The notes under the pieces were generated by a model that saw only the letters and a program-made list of their open reading frames with translations, was not told where the DNA came from and did not search any database. A DNA stretch of 64,000 nt from Lysobacter spongiicola DSM 21749 (GTDB taxonomy: Bacteria > Pseudomonadota > Gammaproteobacteria > Xanthomonadales > Xanthomonadaceae), in contig NZ_FUXP01000013.1 of NCBI RefSeq assembly GCF_900167055.1, positions 1 through 64,000 on the forward strand, given 5' to 3'. Shown piece after piece: positions 38,512-46,237 of this stretch (position 1 is its first letter; each line of letters starts with the position of its first letter). Made by a program: the position numbers and the translations under genes.

Positions 38512-39719
38512 GTGCGGGCGAAGACCAGCGAGCAGTTGTTGCCGCCGAAGCCGAAGGAGTTGTTCATCGCGTAGCGGATCGACGAGGTGGCGTCGTCGAA
38601 CCTGATCTGCGGACCGCAGGCATCGTCGGGCTGCGAGCTGTTGAGGATGCCGGGCAGGTGGCCATCGCGCAGCGCCAGCAGGGCGAACACCGACTCCACG
38701 ATGCCGGCCGCGCCCAGGGTGTGGCCGGTCCAGCCCTTGGTCGAGCTCGCGTGCAGCGAATCGGGGAACAGCCCCGCGACGGCGGCCGCTTCGATGCTGT
38801 CGTTGGCGGGTGTCGCGGTGCCGTGCAGGTTGAGGTAGCCAACCGCCTCGGCTTCGATACCGGCGCGCGCGAGCGCATCGGACATCGCCATGCGTGCGCC
38901 CAGCCCCTGCGGATGCGGCGAGGACATGTGGTGGGCATCGCTGGACTCGCCGTAGCCGTGCAATCCGAGACCCATTGCCTCGCCGGCGCCTGCGCGTTCG
39001 AGCAGGGCGAAACCGCCGGCCTCGCCCAATGACAACCCGTCGCGCCGGGCATCGAAGGGGCGGCACGGCTCGCGCGACACCAGTTGCAGCGAATTGAAGC
39101 CGTACAGCACGCTGCCGCACAGGGTGTCGACCCCGCCGACCAGCGCGGCATCGACGATGCCGGCATCGATCAGGCGCGATGCCTGTGCAAAGACCTTGGC
39201 GCTGGAAGAGCAGGCCGTCGCCACGGTGATGCATGGACCGCGCAAGCCGGTGGCCTGCTGCACGAAGTCGCCCAGCGAGTGCACGGTGTGCACGATCGGA
39301 CGGGCGAGTCCCGGCGGGAACGCGGGCGTGCCATCGTTACCGGGCACCAGGCCCCGGTAGGCCTCCTCGCTGGCACCGATCGAGGAGGTCGAGGTGCCGA
39401 CCACGATGGCGATGCGGTCGGCACCATGGCGATCGACCAGGGCCTGCAGCTGGTCGAGCAGCGCGTCCTGCTGCAACGCCATCCAGGCCAGCCGGTTGTT
39501 GCGGCATTCCCATTGCGCCCACTGCGTCGGCAGCGCCGCGTCTTCGAGGCCCTCCACGCGTCCCGTCCAGCAGCGCAGCGGAGCGCCGTCGGCATCGTCG
39601 GGGCCGAAGGCGTTGGGCTGCAAGCCGCTGCGTCGCCCGATCAATGCCGTCTTCTGCGCCTCGACGCCGCGGCCGAGCGCGGTGGTGGCGGTGAAGGCCA
39701 GGATCGGAAGGGGCGCCAT
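38508..39719 (-). CDS. 3-oxoacyl-ACP synthase, FabF-like (aryl-polyene ketosynthase)
   Basis: 403 aa condensing enzyme extending the aryl-polyene chain with malonyl units. The full Cys-His-His triad is present: TACSSSAK, NLHGTATPAND and GWTGHTLGAAG. The start could be ATG 39719 (MAPLPIL) or GTG 39758, which has AGGAAG just upstream; the shorter one is listed. Coupled to the Cys-less partner by an ATGA overlap. Equivalent in role to ApeO/R or XanK. Confidence 0.93.
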   Translation of the reverse strand: MAPLPILAFTATTALGRGVEAQKTALIGRRSGLQPNAFGPDDADGAPLRCWTGRVEGLEDAALPTQWAQWECRNNRLAWMALQQDALLDQLQALVDRHGADRIAIVVGTSTSSIGASEEAYRGLVPGNDGTPAFPPGLARPIVHTVHSLGDFVQQATGLRGPCITVATACSSSAKVFAQASRLIDAGIVDAALVGGVDTLCGSVLYGFNSLQLVSREPCRPFDARRDGLSLGEAGGFALLERAGAGEAMGLGLHGYGESSDAHHMSSPHPQGLGARMAMSDALARAGIEAEAVGYLNLHGTATPANDSIEAAAVAGLFPDSLHASSTKGWTGHTLGAAGIVESVFALLALRDGHLPGILNSSQPDDACGPQIRFDDATSSIRYAMNNSFGFGGNNCSLVFART

Positions 39720-39870
39720 GCGGAACGGCTTCCCCGATGGAGGTGGCACTGGCGGCACGCGGGCTTCCTGTACTGCGATGGCGGGGAAAGGCTGGCGCGG
39801 GGCCGAGGCGGGACGAGTATAGCCAGCGGGGCAGGGCCCCGGTCCACCCGGCGCCTGAACAGGGAAGGGC

Positions 39871-40788
39871 TCAGAACGGCCTGACCAGCTCGAGCATCAG
39901 CTGGCGATAGCCGTAACTCTGGCCGGCGCCGGTGGGTGTGTTGCTGTAGCTGGCGGTGGCCCTGAAGTACCAGTCGCGCCCGGTGCGCGGACTGGTGACC
40001 GCGGCTTCCACCAGCCGTGCTTCACGTACGTCGGCACCGCTGTTTCGCTGCCAGCCCCAGCCCAGTGCCGCGCTGTACATCCAGCGCTTGTGGAACCGGC
40101 GGACCTGCAGGACCGGCACCGCCTCTGCGAACCAGCGCGGCGAGTAGTAGTCGTACTCGCCCGGCGTGCTGTTGTGGAACGCGCGGGTGCGCAATTGCGC
40201 GCTCAGCCCCCACTCCGGGACGACGGTGGCGATGTAGCTGGCGCGCAGGTGCGCGCGGATGTTGCTGCCGGTGAAATCCTGCACGCCCACCAGCGTGGTC
40301 AGCTGCTGGCGTTCGCCCTCGCCCAGCGGCAGGTCGAAGGAGGCCCCCAGGAAGGTGTGGTGCAGGCCTTCCACGCCGCGCGGCGTCTCCAGCACGTCGC
40401 GCTCGACGAAGTACTCCTGTCGCACCCGGCCGCCTCGCACGAAGTTGGCGTTGCCGACCACGGTGTCGCCGTCGGTGCCGACCTGCCCGTTCCAGAGCCA
40501 GTGGTCGTTGTAGTCGGCGAAGCGGTAGTAGGCGCGGTGGTCGCGCCAGCGTTCACCGCCGAGCGGGCGGATGTCCAACCGCTCCAGCTTGATGCCGCGG
40601 TAGCGCTCCACGTCCTCGAACCGGTAGTCCAGGGTCAGGCCGGTCTCCAGCGTCGAGGTGTCGTCGGCATCGTCGGAGGCGAAGACGCTGAGGTGGGCGG
40701 CGCCATCGGCGAGCGCGGCCGGCGGAGCGATGGACAGGGCCAGCGCCAGCGTGGCCGCCCACCGGCCATGGCGCTGCCGCCGTATCAC
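39871..40788 (-). CDS. Small outer-membrane beta-barrel protein partnered with a processive GT2
   Basis: 305 aa. A short N-terminus with a signal peptide (ALALSIAPPAALA-DG) is followed by alternating amphipathic strands rich in Tyr, Trp and Arg, ending LVRPF with a terminal Phe, as in outer-membrane proteins. The pattern resembles the C-terminal barrel of PgaA/HmsH-type exporters but without their TPR superhelix. GTG 40788 overlaps the stop of the glycosyltransferase (GTGA), so the two are coupled and likely make a polysaccharide secretion pair. Family assignment is tentative. Confidence 0.75.
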   Translation of the reverse strand: MIRRQRHGRWAATLALALSIAPPAALADGAAHLSVFASDDADDTSTLETGLTLDYRFEDVERYRGIKLERLDIRPLGGERWRDHRAYYRFADYNDHWLWNGQVGTDGDTVVGNANFVRGGRVRQEYFVERDVLETPRGVEGLHHTFLGASFDLPLGEGERQQLTTLVGVQDFTGSNIRAHLRASYIATVVPEWGLSAQLRTRAFHNSTPGEYDYYSPRWFAEAVPVLQVRRFHKRWMYSAALGWGWQRNSGADVREARLVEAAVTSPRTGRDWYFRATASYSNTPTGAGQSYGYRQLMLELVRPF

Positions 40789-42242
40789 TTGGTCCCCCAG
40801 CGCTTGCGCAGGCCGAGGGTTTCGGCGGCATAGCCCCAGACGCAGATCGGTTGTAGAAGCATCGAATACACCAGCATGTAGGACAGGAACCCCGTGATGT
40901 TCCGCCGCACCTTCAGGTCCTGGCGCTTGAACATCGCGTGTTGCACCCGGTAGATGAAGGCGTTCCAGATCACCGCCAGCGGCAGTACCAGCAGCGTCAT
41001 GATCCCGGCGATGTAGTAGTGGCCGAACAGCGCGAGCACCACGCCGGGGATGAAGGCGAAGGTGTAGACCAGGTCGAGCGGCAGGAACAGTACATTCCAC
41101 CAGATGAAGATCAGGGTCATGCGCGCCTTCGACAGCAGGCGCGGGTGGGTCTTGAACGCTTCCAGCAGGCCGCGCGACCAGCGCTTGCGTTGCCGCGCGA
41201 ACTGCGCAAGTTCGTCCGGCACGCTGGTGAACACCACTGCGTCTTCGCAGTACCCGATGCGGTGGCCGCGTTCCAGGAGTGCCCAGGAGACCACGATGTC
41301 TTCGCCGACGCAGGGTGGCCAGCCGCCCAGCTCCCGCAGCGAGTCGCGGTCGTACAGCGAGAACGCGCCCTGCGCCACGAGCGTGCCGTGGTACATGCTC
41401 TGCATGCGTTTCACCGCCGCGATGCCGTGGAAGTAGTCCCACTCCTGCACCCGCGTCAGCCAGTTTTCGCGGGAGTTGCGCACCAGCACCGCACCGGCCA
41501 CGGCGCGGGTACCCGGCGGGTCGGCGACGTAGCGTTCGACAATGCGCTGGATGGCGTCCTCGTAGACCCACGAATCGCCGTCGATGGTGATCACGATGTC
41601 GTGCTCGCACATCGCCAGGCCGCGGTTGAGCACGCCGGCCTTGCCGATATTGCGCTCACCGCGCACCAGCTCGATATGGTGGCCCGGCCGCAGCATGGCG
41701 GCGCGGATCGCGGCCTCGGCCACGGCCACGGAGTCGTCGGTGGAGCCGTCGTCCAGCACCAGGACCTGCATGGCCCCGGCATAGTCCTGCAGAGCGATGC
41801 TGCCGATGGTCGCGGCTATGTTGCCGGACTCGTTGTAGCAGGCCACCAGGATCGACACCCCGGGGTACCGGTCCAGGCGTCTTCGCTCCGGCCGCTTGTC
41901 CAGCAGGATGCTGGAGATCAGGAAGGCATTCATGAAGCCGGGCACGTAGGCGATGAAGGCGATCACCACGATCGCCATCGGACGCCCCAGCAGGCCGGAG
42001 AGATCGTCCAGCCACCGCAGCGACAACCAGATGCTCAGCGCCGCCCAGGTGAGTGCCACCACCAGTGCGATGGCGTACTTGGCCCGCACCGGCAGATAGA
42101 AGCCCGTGCCGCGCTCGAGCGGCTCGCTGAGGCCGAGGGCTTCACCCCTCGTGGATCCATGTGGGACGGCGTTCGCGGTGCCTGCTTCCTTGCCACCGCC
42201 GCCTGAATCAGCCACGCACTCCGGGGCGACATAGCCAGGCAT
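40785..42242 (-). CDS. Processive membrane glycosyltransferase (PgaC/hyaluronan-synthase-like GT2)
   Basis: 485 aa. Two N-terminal TMs (about residues 53-105) precede a cytoplasmic GT-A domain with the D,D,D,QxxRW set: DDGSTDD, DGDSW, GEDIV and QRKRW. Three or more C-terminal TMs follow (LFLPLDLVYTFAFIPGVVLA onward). This is the layout of synthases that polymerise and export beta-linked polysaccharide. The first 45 residues are a variable Gly/Ala-rich tail and the start is uncertain. Upstream lies a hairpin-terminator element on the same strand (42306-42366), possibly an attenuator. No deacetylase or c-di-GMP receptor gene adjoins. Confidence 0.88.
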   Translation of the reverse strand: MPGYVAPECVADSGGGGKEAGTANAVPHGSTRGEALGLSEPLERGTGFYLPVRAKYAIALVVALTWAALSIWLSLRWLDDLSGLLGRPMAIVVIAFIAYVPGFMNAFLISSILLDKRPERRRLDRYPGVSILVACYNESGNIAATIGSIALQDYAGAMQVLVLDDGSTDDSVAVAEAAIRAAMLRPGHHIELVRGERNIGKAGVLNRGLAMCEHDIVITIDGDSWVYEDAIQRIVERYVADPPGTRAVAGAVLVRNSRENWLTRVQEWDYFHGIAAVKRMQSMYHGTLVAQGAFSLYDRDSLRELGGWPPCVGEDIVVSWALLERGHRIGYCEDAVVFTSVPDELAQFARQRKRWSRGLLEAFKTHPRLLSKARMTLIFIWWNVLFLPLDLVYTFAFIPGVVLALFGHYYIAGIMTLLVLPLAVIWNAFIYRVQHAMFKRQDLKVRRNITGFLSYMLVYSMLLQPICVWGYAAETLGLRKRWGTK

Positions 42243-42305
42243 GCCTTTGGATCCGGCAATGCTGGCGGAGGGTGCGGACGTGCATGGAGGCTCCAGTCGC
42301 AGGCC

Positions 42306-42366
42306 AAAAAAACCCCGGGCCAGGCCCGGGGCAGGTTGTCGAGACGCCGAACAGAGGCGGCGACAC
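42306..42366 (-). ncRNA. Candidate small RNA or transcription attenuator upstream of the GT2-barrel operon
   Basis: Read on the minus strand, a -10-like TACAAT (42378-42373) is followed by a hairpin at 42365-42337 (TGTCG/CGACA outer and CGCCG/CGGCG inner stems), a 5-nt linker, and a perfect 8-bp CCCCGGGC/GCCCGGGG stem with 3-nt loop (42331-42313) and seven T. This is a complete promoter-to-terminator unit of about 60 nt with no ORF, ending 64 nt before the glycosyltransferase start. Confidence 0.6.
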
Positions 42367-42372
42367 GTGCGG

Positions 42373-42378
42373 ATTGTA
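42373..42378 (-). promoter_or_regulatory. Probable -10 element (TACAAT) of the candidate sRNA/leader
   Basis: TACAAT on the minus strand, about 7 nt before the first hairpin. A convincing -35 hexamer is not visible. Confidence 0.45.
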
Positions 42379-42492
42379 CGCTATGGAGTGTGCGGCCCGT
42401 CACAGAACCCGACCCTTCGGTGGCGGATACGGTTTAAAGTCCTCCGCTCCGGCCGGGGAGCCGGGGCCAATTCTTCGAATCGAGGGTTTTCC

Positions 42493-44871
42493 ATGGGTGA
42501 TGCGAGCGGCAGGTCGCGCCTGTACGGTGCCTTGGCGGGTGGATTGCTGGCCACGGCGGCACTGCCGGCGGCCGCCCACGATGCGGGGCGGGTGCTGACC
42601 CACGAGGACTACGCCCGCGCCGAGCGCTTCATGGGCTACAACACGGCCCCGCTGGTCGACCACATGGTCACCGCGGTGGTCTGGCAGGACGACGGCCACT
42701 TCTGGTTCCGCGACCACGATGCCGATGGCGACCACTTCCGCCGGGTCGAGGCTGCCACCGGGACGGTTTCCGATGCCTTCGACCGCGAGCGCCTCGCCAC
42801 CGCGTTGGCGGATGCGACCGGGGAGCCGGTCGACGCCGCCAAGCTCGGTGTGACCGGGATCGCGACGGATGCGGAAGGCCGGCTCGAAATCACCATCGGC
42901 GAATCGCGCTACCGCTGTGACCTCGTCGACCGCGGCGGGTGCGTCGCCCTGGAGGATGCCGCCACCCGCAAGCCGGGCCGCGGCGAAGCCGATGCGACGG
43001 GACGCGAGCCGGCCGTGGAGTCCCCCGACGGCAAGCTTGCTGCCTTCATCCGCGACTGGAACCTCTGGGTCCGCGACACCGGCACCGGCGTGGAAACGCA
43101 GCTGACCACCGACGGCGTCGAGGACTACGGCTACGCCACCGACAACGCCGGCTGGACCCACAGCGACCGCGCCATCCTGGTGTGGTCGCCGGACTCGCGG
43201 AAGATCGCGACCTTCCAGCAGGACCAGCGGCGGACCAGCGAAATGGTGCTGGTCGGCACCAACGTCGGCGCCCCGAAGATCGAGCGCTGGAAGTACCCCT
43301 TCGTCGGCGACGAGCACGTCACCATGATCGAGCGCGTCATCATCGACGTGCCCACGCGCAAGGTGGTCCGCCTCGACATGCCGCCCGACCAGCACCGCTC
43401 CACCCTGTGCGACGACGTCAGTTGCAATGGCGGCTGGGAAGACGTGCAGTGGGCGCCGGACGGCAGCACCCTGGCCTTCGCCTCGACCTCCCGCGACCAC
43501 AAGGACACCTGGCTGCGGATCGCCGATGCCGCAACCGGCGCAGTGCGCGAGGTGTACCACGAGCACGTCCCGACCTACTTCGAGAGCGGCAACGGCCGGG
43601 TCAACTGGAAGTACCTGCCGGGTATCGGTCCGCAAGAGTCGGGCGAGTTCATCTGGTTCTCGGAACGCAGTGGCTGGGGACACCTGTACCTGCATGACCT
43701 CGCCACCGGCGAGCTGAAGCATCCGGTGACCGGCGGCGAGGGCAACGTCACCCAGGTGCTGCGGGTGGATCCGGACACCCGCACGATCTGGTTCCGTGGC
43801 GTCGGCATGGAGCCCGGGCGCAATCCGTATTACCAGCACTTCTACAAGGTCGGTTTCGACGGCGGTGAACCGGTGCTGCTCACGCCGGAGGACGCAGACC
43901 ACGCGATCACGCTGTCGCCCGACGGCACCTATTTCGTCGATGCCTGGTCGACCCCGACCACGCCGCCGGTCACCGTGCTGCGCGACAGCGACGACGGCAG
44001 CACCATCGCCACCATCGCCACTGCCGACGACAGCCGCCTGCGCGCGACCGGCTGGGTGCCACCGACGCCATTCACGGTGAAGGCCCGGGACGGCGAAACC
44101 GAGCTGCACGGCCTGATGTTCATGCCCGCCCACCTGGATGAAAACAGGAAGTACCCGGTGGTGAACTACATCTACCCGGGCCCGCAGACTGGCTCGGTGC
44201 GGGGACGTTCGTTCTCCGTGGCGCGCAGCGACCACCAGGCGCTGGCCGAGCTGGGCTTCATCGTCATTGCCCTCGATGGACTGGGCACGCCGTGGCGTTC
44301 CAAGGCATTCCATGACGCCTTCGACGGCGACATCGGCGACAACACCCTGCCCGACCAGGTGACAGGCCTGCGGCAACTGGCCGAACGCCACCCGTGGATG
44401 GACCTCGGGCGGGTGGGTGTCTGGGGCCATTCCGGCGGTGGCTACGCCACGCTGGATGCGATGCTCACCTACCCGGACTTCTACAAGGTCGGCATCTCCG
44501 AGAGCGGCAACCACGACAACCGGAGCTACGAGGACGACTGGGCCGAGAAGTGGCAGGGGCTGGAGGTCGTGGATGCGGAAGGCAAAAGCAACTACGACGC
44601 GCAGGCCAACCAGAACCGGGTCGGGAACCTGCAGGGCAAGCTGCTGCTGGCGCACGGGATGATGGATGACAACGTGCCCCCTTCCAACACGATGCTGGTG
44701 GTGGACGCGCTGATCAAGGCGAACAAGGACTTCGACCTGCTGCTGTTCCCCAATGCCCGCCACGGCTTCGGCGAGGACACCCCCTACATGACCCGCCGCC
44801 GCTGGGACTACTTCGTCGAGCACCTGATGGGCGCGACGCCGCCCCCGCAGTACCGCATGAAAGCGGACTGA
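42493..44871 (+). CDS. S9 family prolyl oligopeptidase, dipeptidyl-peptidase-IV-like
   Basis: 792 aa exported serine peptidase that removes N-terminal X-Pro dipeptides in this family. The signal peptide (about 1-25, ending AAA-HD) is followed by a DPP IV-type N-terminal beta-propeller and a C-terminal alpha/beta-hydrolase. The nucleophile is in GHSGGGYA, the Asp in MMDDNVPPS and the His in NARHGFG. ATG 42493 gives a proper signal peptide; the open frame upstream lacks support. A second, distinct S9 DPP-like enzyme lies at 60.8-63.3 kb. Confidence 0.93.
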   Translation: MGDASGRSRLYGALAGGLLATAALPAAAHDAGRVLTHEDYARAERFMGYNTAPLVDHMVTAVVWQDDGHFWFRDHDADGDHFRRVEAATGTVSDAFDRERLATALADATGEPVDAAKLGVTGIATDAEGRLEITIGESRYRCDLVDRGGCVALEDAATRKPGRGEADATGREPAVESPDGKLAAFIRDWNLWVRDTGTGVETQLTTDGVEDYGYATDNAGWTHSDRAILVWSPDSRKIATFQQDQRRTSEMVLVGTNVGAPKIERWKYPFVGDEHVTMIERVIIDVPTRKVVRLDMPPDQHRSTLCDDVSCNGGWEDVQWAPDGSTLAFASTSRDHKDTWLRIADAATGAVREVYHEHVPTYFESGNGRVNWKYLPGIGPQESGEFIWFSERSGWGHLYLHDLATGELKHPVTGGEGNVTQVLRVDPDTRTIWFRGVGMEPGRNPYYQHFYKVGFDGGEPVLLTPEDADHAITLSPDGTYFVDAWSTPTTPPVTVLRDSDDGSTIATIATADDSRLRATGWVPPTPFTVKARDGETELHGLMFMPAHLDENRKYPVVNYIYPGPQTGSVRGRSFSVARSDHQALAELGFIVIALDGLGTPWRSKAFHDAFDGDIGDNTLPDQVTGLRQLAERHPWMDLGRVGVWGHSGGGYATLDAMLTYPDFYKVGISESGNHDNRSYEDDWAEKWQGLEVVDAEGKSNYDAQANQNRVGNLQGKLLLAHGMMDDNVPPSNTMLVVDALIKANKDFDLLLFPNARHGFGEDTPYMTRRRWDYFVEHLMGATPPPQYRMKAD

Positions 44872-44940
44872 TCGCGCCATCCGACCATCCGTACGACACC
44901 TTCGCACCACCTCCCTTCAAAAACAGGCAAGAGCAATTCA

Positions 44941-45609
44941 ATGGCCGATCCCCGCACGACCGCCGTGTCTCGCAAGGACCCGAGCACCTTCCTTCCGAAG
45001 CTGATCTTCAGCTCGCGCTGGCTGCAACTGCCGCTGTACCTGGGGCTGATCGTCGCCCAGTGCGTCTACGTGTTCCTGTTCATCAAGGAGCTGATCCACC
45101 TGGTCAGCGACGCGCCGGGCATGACCGAGCAGATGATCATGCTGCTGGTTCTGAGCCTGATCGACGTGGTGATGATCTCCAACCTGCTGGTGATGGTGAT
45201 CGTCGGCGGCTACGAGACCTTCGTCTCGCGCCTGCGGCTGGAGAACCATCCCGACCAGCCGGAGTGGCTGAGCCATGTCAACGCCAGCGTGCTGAAGGTG
45301 AAGCTGGCGATGGCGATCATCGGCATCTCCTCCATCCACCTGTTGAAGACCTTCATCGAGGCCGGGGCGATGGAAAGCGGGTTGCCACTGTGCGGCACGG
45401 TGGAGGCGCTCGCTGCCGCGCAGCAGGCGGCCGAGTTCGCCGCAGCCAACGCCGGGATGGTAGCCACCAAGATCTGCACCACTGCCACGGCCGCAGGCGT
45501 GCTGTGGCAGACCATCATCCACTGCGTTTTCATCCTGTCGGCCATCGGCATCGCCTGGACCGACAAGCTGATGCATCCCGCCAAGCCGGCGAAGGCGGCG
45601 GCGCACTAG
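44941..45609 (+). CDS. yqhA: UPF0114/YqhA-family membrane protein
   Basis: 222 aa with four predicted TMs (LYLGLIVAQCVYVFLFIKEL; MIMLLVLSLIDVVMISNLLV; KVKLAMAIIGISSIHLL; IIHCVFILSAIGIAW). The RLRLENHPDQPEWL and FSSRWLQLPLY segments match the UPF0114 (TIGR00645) family, of unknown function. Compared with typical family members it carries an Ala-rich insertion between TM3 and TM4. A perfect 12-bp inverted repeat follows the stop. Confidence 0.9.
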   Translation: MADPRTTAVSRKDPSTFLPKLIFSSRWLQLPLYLGLIVAQCVYVFLFIKELIHLVSDAPGMTEQMIMLLVLSLIDVVMISNLLVMVIVGGYETFVSRLRLENHPDQPEWLSHVNASVLKVKLAMAIIGISSIHLLKTFIEAGAMESGLPLCGTVEALAAAQQAAEFAAANAGMVATKICTTATAAGVLWQTIIHCVFILSAIGIAWTDKLMHPAKPAKAAAH

Positions 45610-45615
45610 GCCCAT

Positions 45616-45647
45616 GAACGCCGGTTCCGGTACCTGAACCGGCGTTC
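45616..45647. terminator. Strong hairpin after the UPF0114 gene, terminator-like
   Basis: Perfect 12-bp GAACGCCGGTTC/GAACCGGCGTTC inverted repeat with an 8-nt loop, 7 bp after the stop codon. No T-run follows, so intrinsic termination is not certain. Confidence 0.5.
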
Positions 45648-45685
45648 GAGCCACTTCATCCGGTGGACGGTAAGGTGTGCCCCCG

Positions 45686-46237
45686 ATGACATCGAATCCC
45701 GCCCACCGGCACCTCCGCCTAGCGACCGCAGATGCCCACGCGCGGGTGGACGCGGTCGTCGGCGGCAGCCTGGACAGCGTGTGCGGCTATGCCGCGTACC
45801 TGCGCGGCATGCACCGCTTCATCACCGCCAGTGCGGAAGCGCTGCCGGCCGGCAGCCAGCACATCGTATTGGCGCCTCGTGCGTGGCTCGAGGCGGATCT
45901 GGCGGCGCTGGAACTGCGGCCGATCGAAGCCTTCCCGGTCCCGCCCATGGCCGGGGACCGCGCCGCCGAGCTGGGATGGGAATACGTCGTCACCGGCGCC
46001 TCCGTCGGCGCGCGCTACCTGCTGCGCGGCGCGCAGGCATTGGGTTTTGCGGCGGGCCGCGGTGCCAGCTTCCTGGACGGGCATGCGCGCAGCCGCGCCT
46101 GGCCCGAGTTCCTCGCCACGCTGGAGCGGGAGGCCCTGGCAGGGCCGCTGCTCGAGCGGGCGTGCCATACCGCCCAGCTCGCGTTCGAGACCGCCGAGCG
46201 GGCTTTCACCACGGCCCGCAGGGAGGCCACACGATGA
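45686..46237 (+). CDS. bphO: Biliverdin-producing heme oxygenase
   Basis: 183 aa soluble enzyme that opens heme to biliverdin IXalpha, the chromophore of bacteriophytochromes. The proximal heme His is probably in the N-terminal TADAHARVD. The helical all-alpha pattern and a conserved-region-like YVVTGASVGARYLL (distal helix Gly residues) fit the BphO family. ATG 45686 is preferred, with TAAGGT upstream; GTG 45677 is possible. Its stop overlaps the phytochrome ATG (ATGA), so pigment and apoprotein are made together. Confidence 0.9.
   Translation: MTSNPAHRHLRLATADAHARVDAVVGGSLDSVCGYAAYLRGMHRFITASAEALPAGSQHIVLAPRAWLEADLAALELRPIEAFPVPPMAGDRAAELGWEYVVTGASVGARYLLRGAQALGFAAGRGASFLDGHARSRAWPEFLATLEREALAGPLLERACHTAQLAFETAERAFTTARREATR

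Noticed and set aside
42400-44910. 836-codon minus-strand frame opposite the first S9 peptidase
   Set aside because: No recognisable domain and a composition typical of antisense frames; also covers the promoter region of the peptidase. Not the gene that the 42306-42331 terminator would serve.
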